Shown one piece after another: positions 13,891 through 14,388 of a DNA stretch of 14,388 bases. Position 1 is the first letter of the stretch. Each line of letters begins with the position of its first letter. This DNA is from Clostridia bacterium. Lineage in GTDB: Bacteria; Bacillota_A; Clostridia; Christensenellales; Aristaeellaceae. The notes beneath the pieces were generated by a model. The model searched no databases. It worked only from the letters and a program-made list of their open reading frames with translations, and was not told where the DNA came from. Where the stretch lies: assembly GCA_017412025.1 (NCBI GenBank), contig JAFQOY010000062.1, forward strand, positions 1 through 14,388, given 5' to 3'. The translations under genes and the position numbers were made by a program.

Positions 13891-13913
13891 AAAGAGCGCA
13901 TCGCACCCTTATG

Positions 13914-14388
13914 TCATTGTGCCTGAATCGTCACCGTGATCTCCGGCCTGCTCAGCGCGCAGGAAAAATCCGCCGCATTGTCGATTCTGATCTGAACCGG
14001 CAGCACATAGCTGCCCGCTTCAAGGCCGGTCGCATCGACAAACAGACGTATATCCTCCTTCTGCAGGCCCTTCATAAAGCTGTACGGGCCTGTGAGCTGC
14101 ACCGTCACTTTTTTGTGATCAAGCGTCGCATGCTGATCGGCCAAAAGACCATCCACATCGACGGGCACGGAACTCAGCGTACGTTCGATTTTCTTTTCCC
14201 TGATTTCTGCGGTAACAGCCATCTCCGCAGGCAGCGCATTCTTGACGCCGGACGGGCGCTTCAGGCGCACGTATCCGCTCACGCTCTGCGTCGCCCCGTC
14301 GATATCGAGCGGATTATCCGTCGTCAGGAATTCGATGGCGTCGATCACGTCTTCGCCTGCGGCCACCGTCAGGCTCTCCTCACCCAGC
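13914..14388 (-). CDS. cdaR: YbbR-domain protein, CdaR-like (partial, N-terminus outside the window)
   Basis: The last 157 residues of a protein whose frame is open to the window edge. It shows two repeats typical of YbbR domains. The first runs through LTTDNPLDIDGATQSVSGYV, then LKRPSGVKNALP and VAVTAEIREKK-like strands; the second has SVPVDVDGLL, VTVQLTGPYSFMKGLQKEDI and the hallmark DATGLEAGSYVLPVQI, ending in ITVTIQAQ. In Bacillota, YbbR/CdaR is an extracytoplasmic membrane-anchored regulator of the diadenylate cyclase CdaA. Its gene normally sits directly after cdaA and before glmM, so cdaA is expected just beyond the right edge. The GTG at 14366 is internal, not the start. A 97-base gap with a possible weak terminator separates it from the coiled-coil gene. 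Confidence 0.85.
   Translation of the reverse strand, partial: LGEESLTVAAGEDVIDAIEFLTTDNPLDIDGATQSVSGYVRLKRPSGVKNALPAEMAVTAEIREKKIERTLSSVPVDVDGLLADQHATLDHKKVTVQLTGPYSFMKGLQKEDIRLFVDATGLEAGSYVLPVQIRIDNAADFSCALSRPEITVTIQAQ

Noticed and set aside
1..14388. Mobile element, CRISPR array, RNA gene or defence system
   Set aside because: No transposase, integrase, regularly spaced repeats, tRNA or rRNA signature, or defence-type domain was seen on either strand.

Overview
The window looks like chromosomal DNA from a GC-rich low-abundance-type Bacillota (Firmicutes), most likely a gut-type member of the Clostridia. The evidence is the Shine-Dalgarno sites of the AGGAGG type before nearly every gene, a consensus sigma-A promoter, a CUT1 sugar importer without its own ATPase, a small alarmone synthetase and a YbbR/CdaR protein. 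No rRNA, tRNA, CRISPR array, transposase or integrase was seen. The taxonomic call is an inference from gene types and codon use only.

Layout. (1) 1-386: non-coding leader with two related perfect hairpins, a terminator of an upstream gene, then an exact-consensus promoter (TTGACA-N17-TATAAT) followed by a LacI-type operator palindrome. (2) 387-3508, plus strand: a three-gene sugar ABC importer (solute-binding protein, permease, permease), with two large RNA hairpins between the binding protein and the first permease and a strong terminator at 3521-3549. (3) 3562-4215, minus: a YheO/DauR-like PAS plus helix-turn-helix regulator, convergent with the importer. (4) 4284-8418, minus: three tandem, paralogous, polytopic GT-C type glycosyltransferases joined by ATGA stop/start overlaps. 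The middle one has lost the acidic and HERY motifs that the flanking two share. (5) 8662-9216, plus: a very short RelQ-like (p)ppGpp synthetase domain protein, divergent from the glycosyltransferase operon. (6) 9249-14388, minus: a closely spaced run read in the order cdaR (partial at the window edge), membrane coiled-coil protein, PIG-V/Gpi18-like membrane glycosyltransferase, PfkB sugar kinase, and a 2,3-diketo-L-gulonate reductase (DlgD/YiaK) type dehydrogenase.

How it may work together. The importer would bring in an oligosaccharide or sugar derivative under LacI-family repression. The kinase and dehydrogenase at the end of the minus-strand run point to sugar-acid or keto-sugar metabolism, but they are 6 kb from the importer and no direct link is shown. 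The four membrane glycosyltransferases suggest lipid-linked sugar transfer at the outer face of the membrane. CdaR and the alarmone synthetase bring c-di-AMP and (p)ppGpp signalling into the same stretch of envelope-related genes. No defence system or mobile island is visible. The most unusual items are the degenerate middle glycosyltransferase, the truncated-looking alarmone synthetase, and the coiled-coil protein with a tyrosine at every seventh residue.
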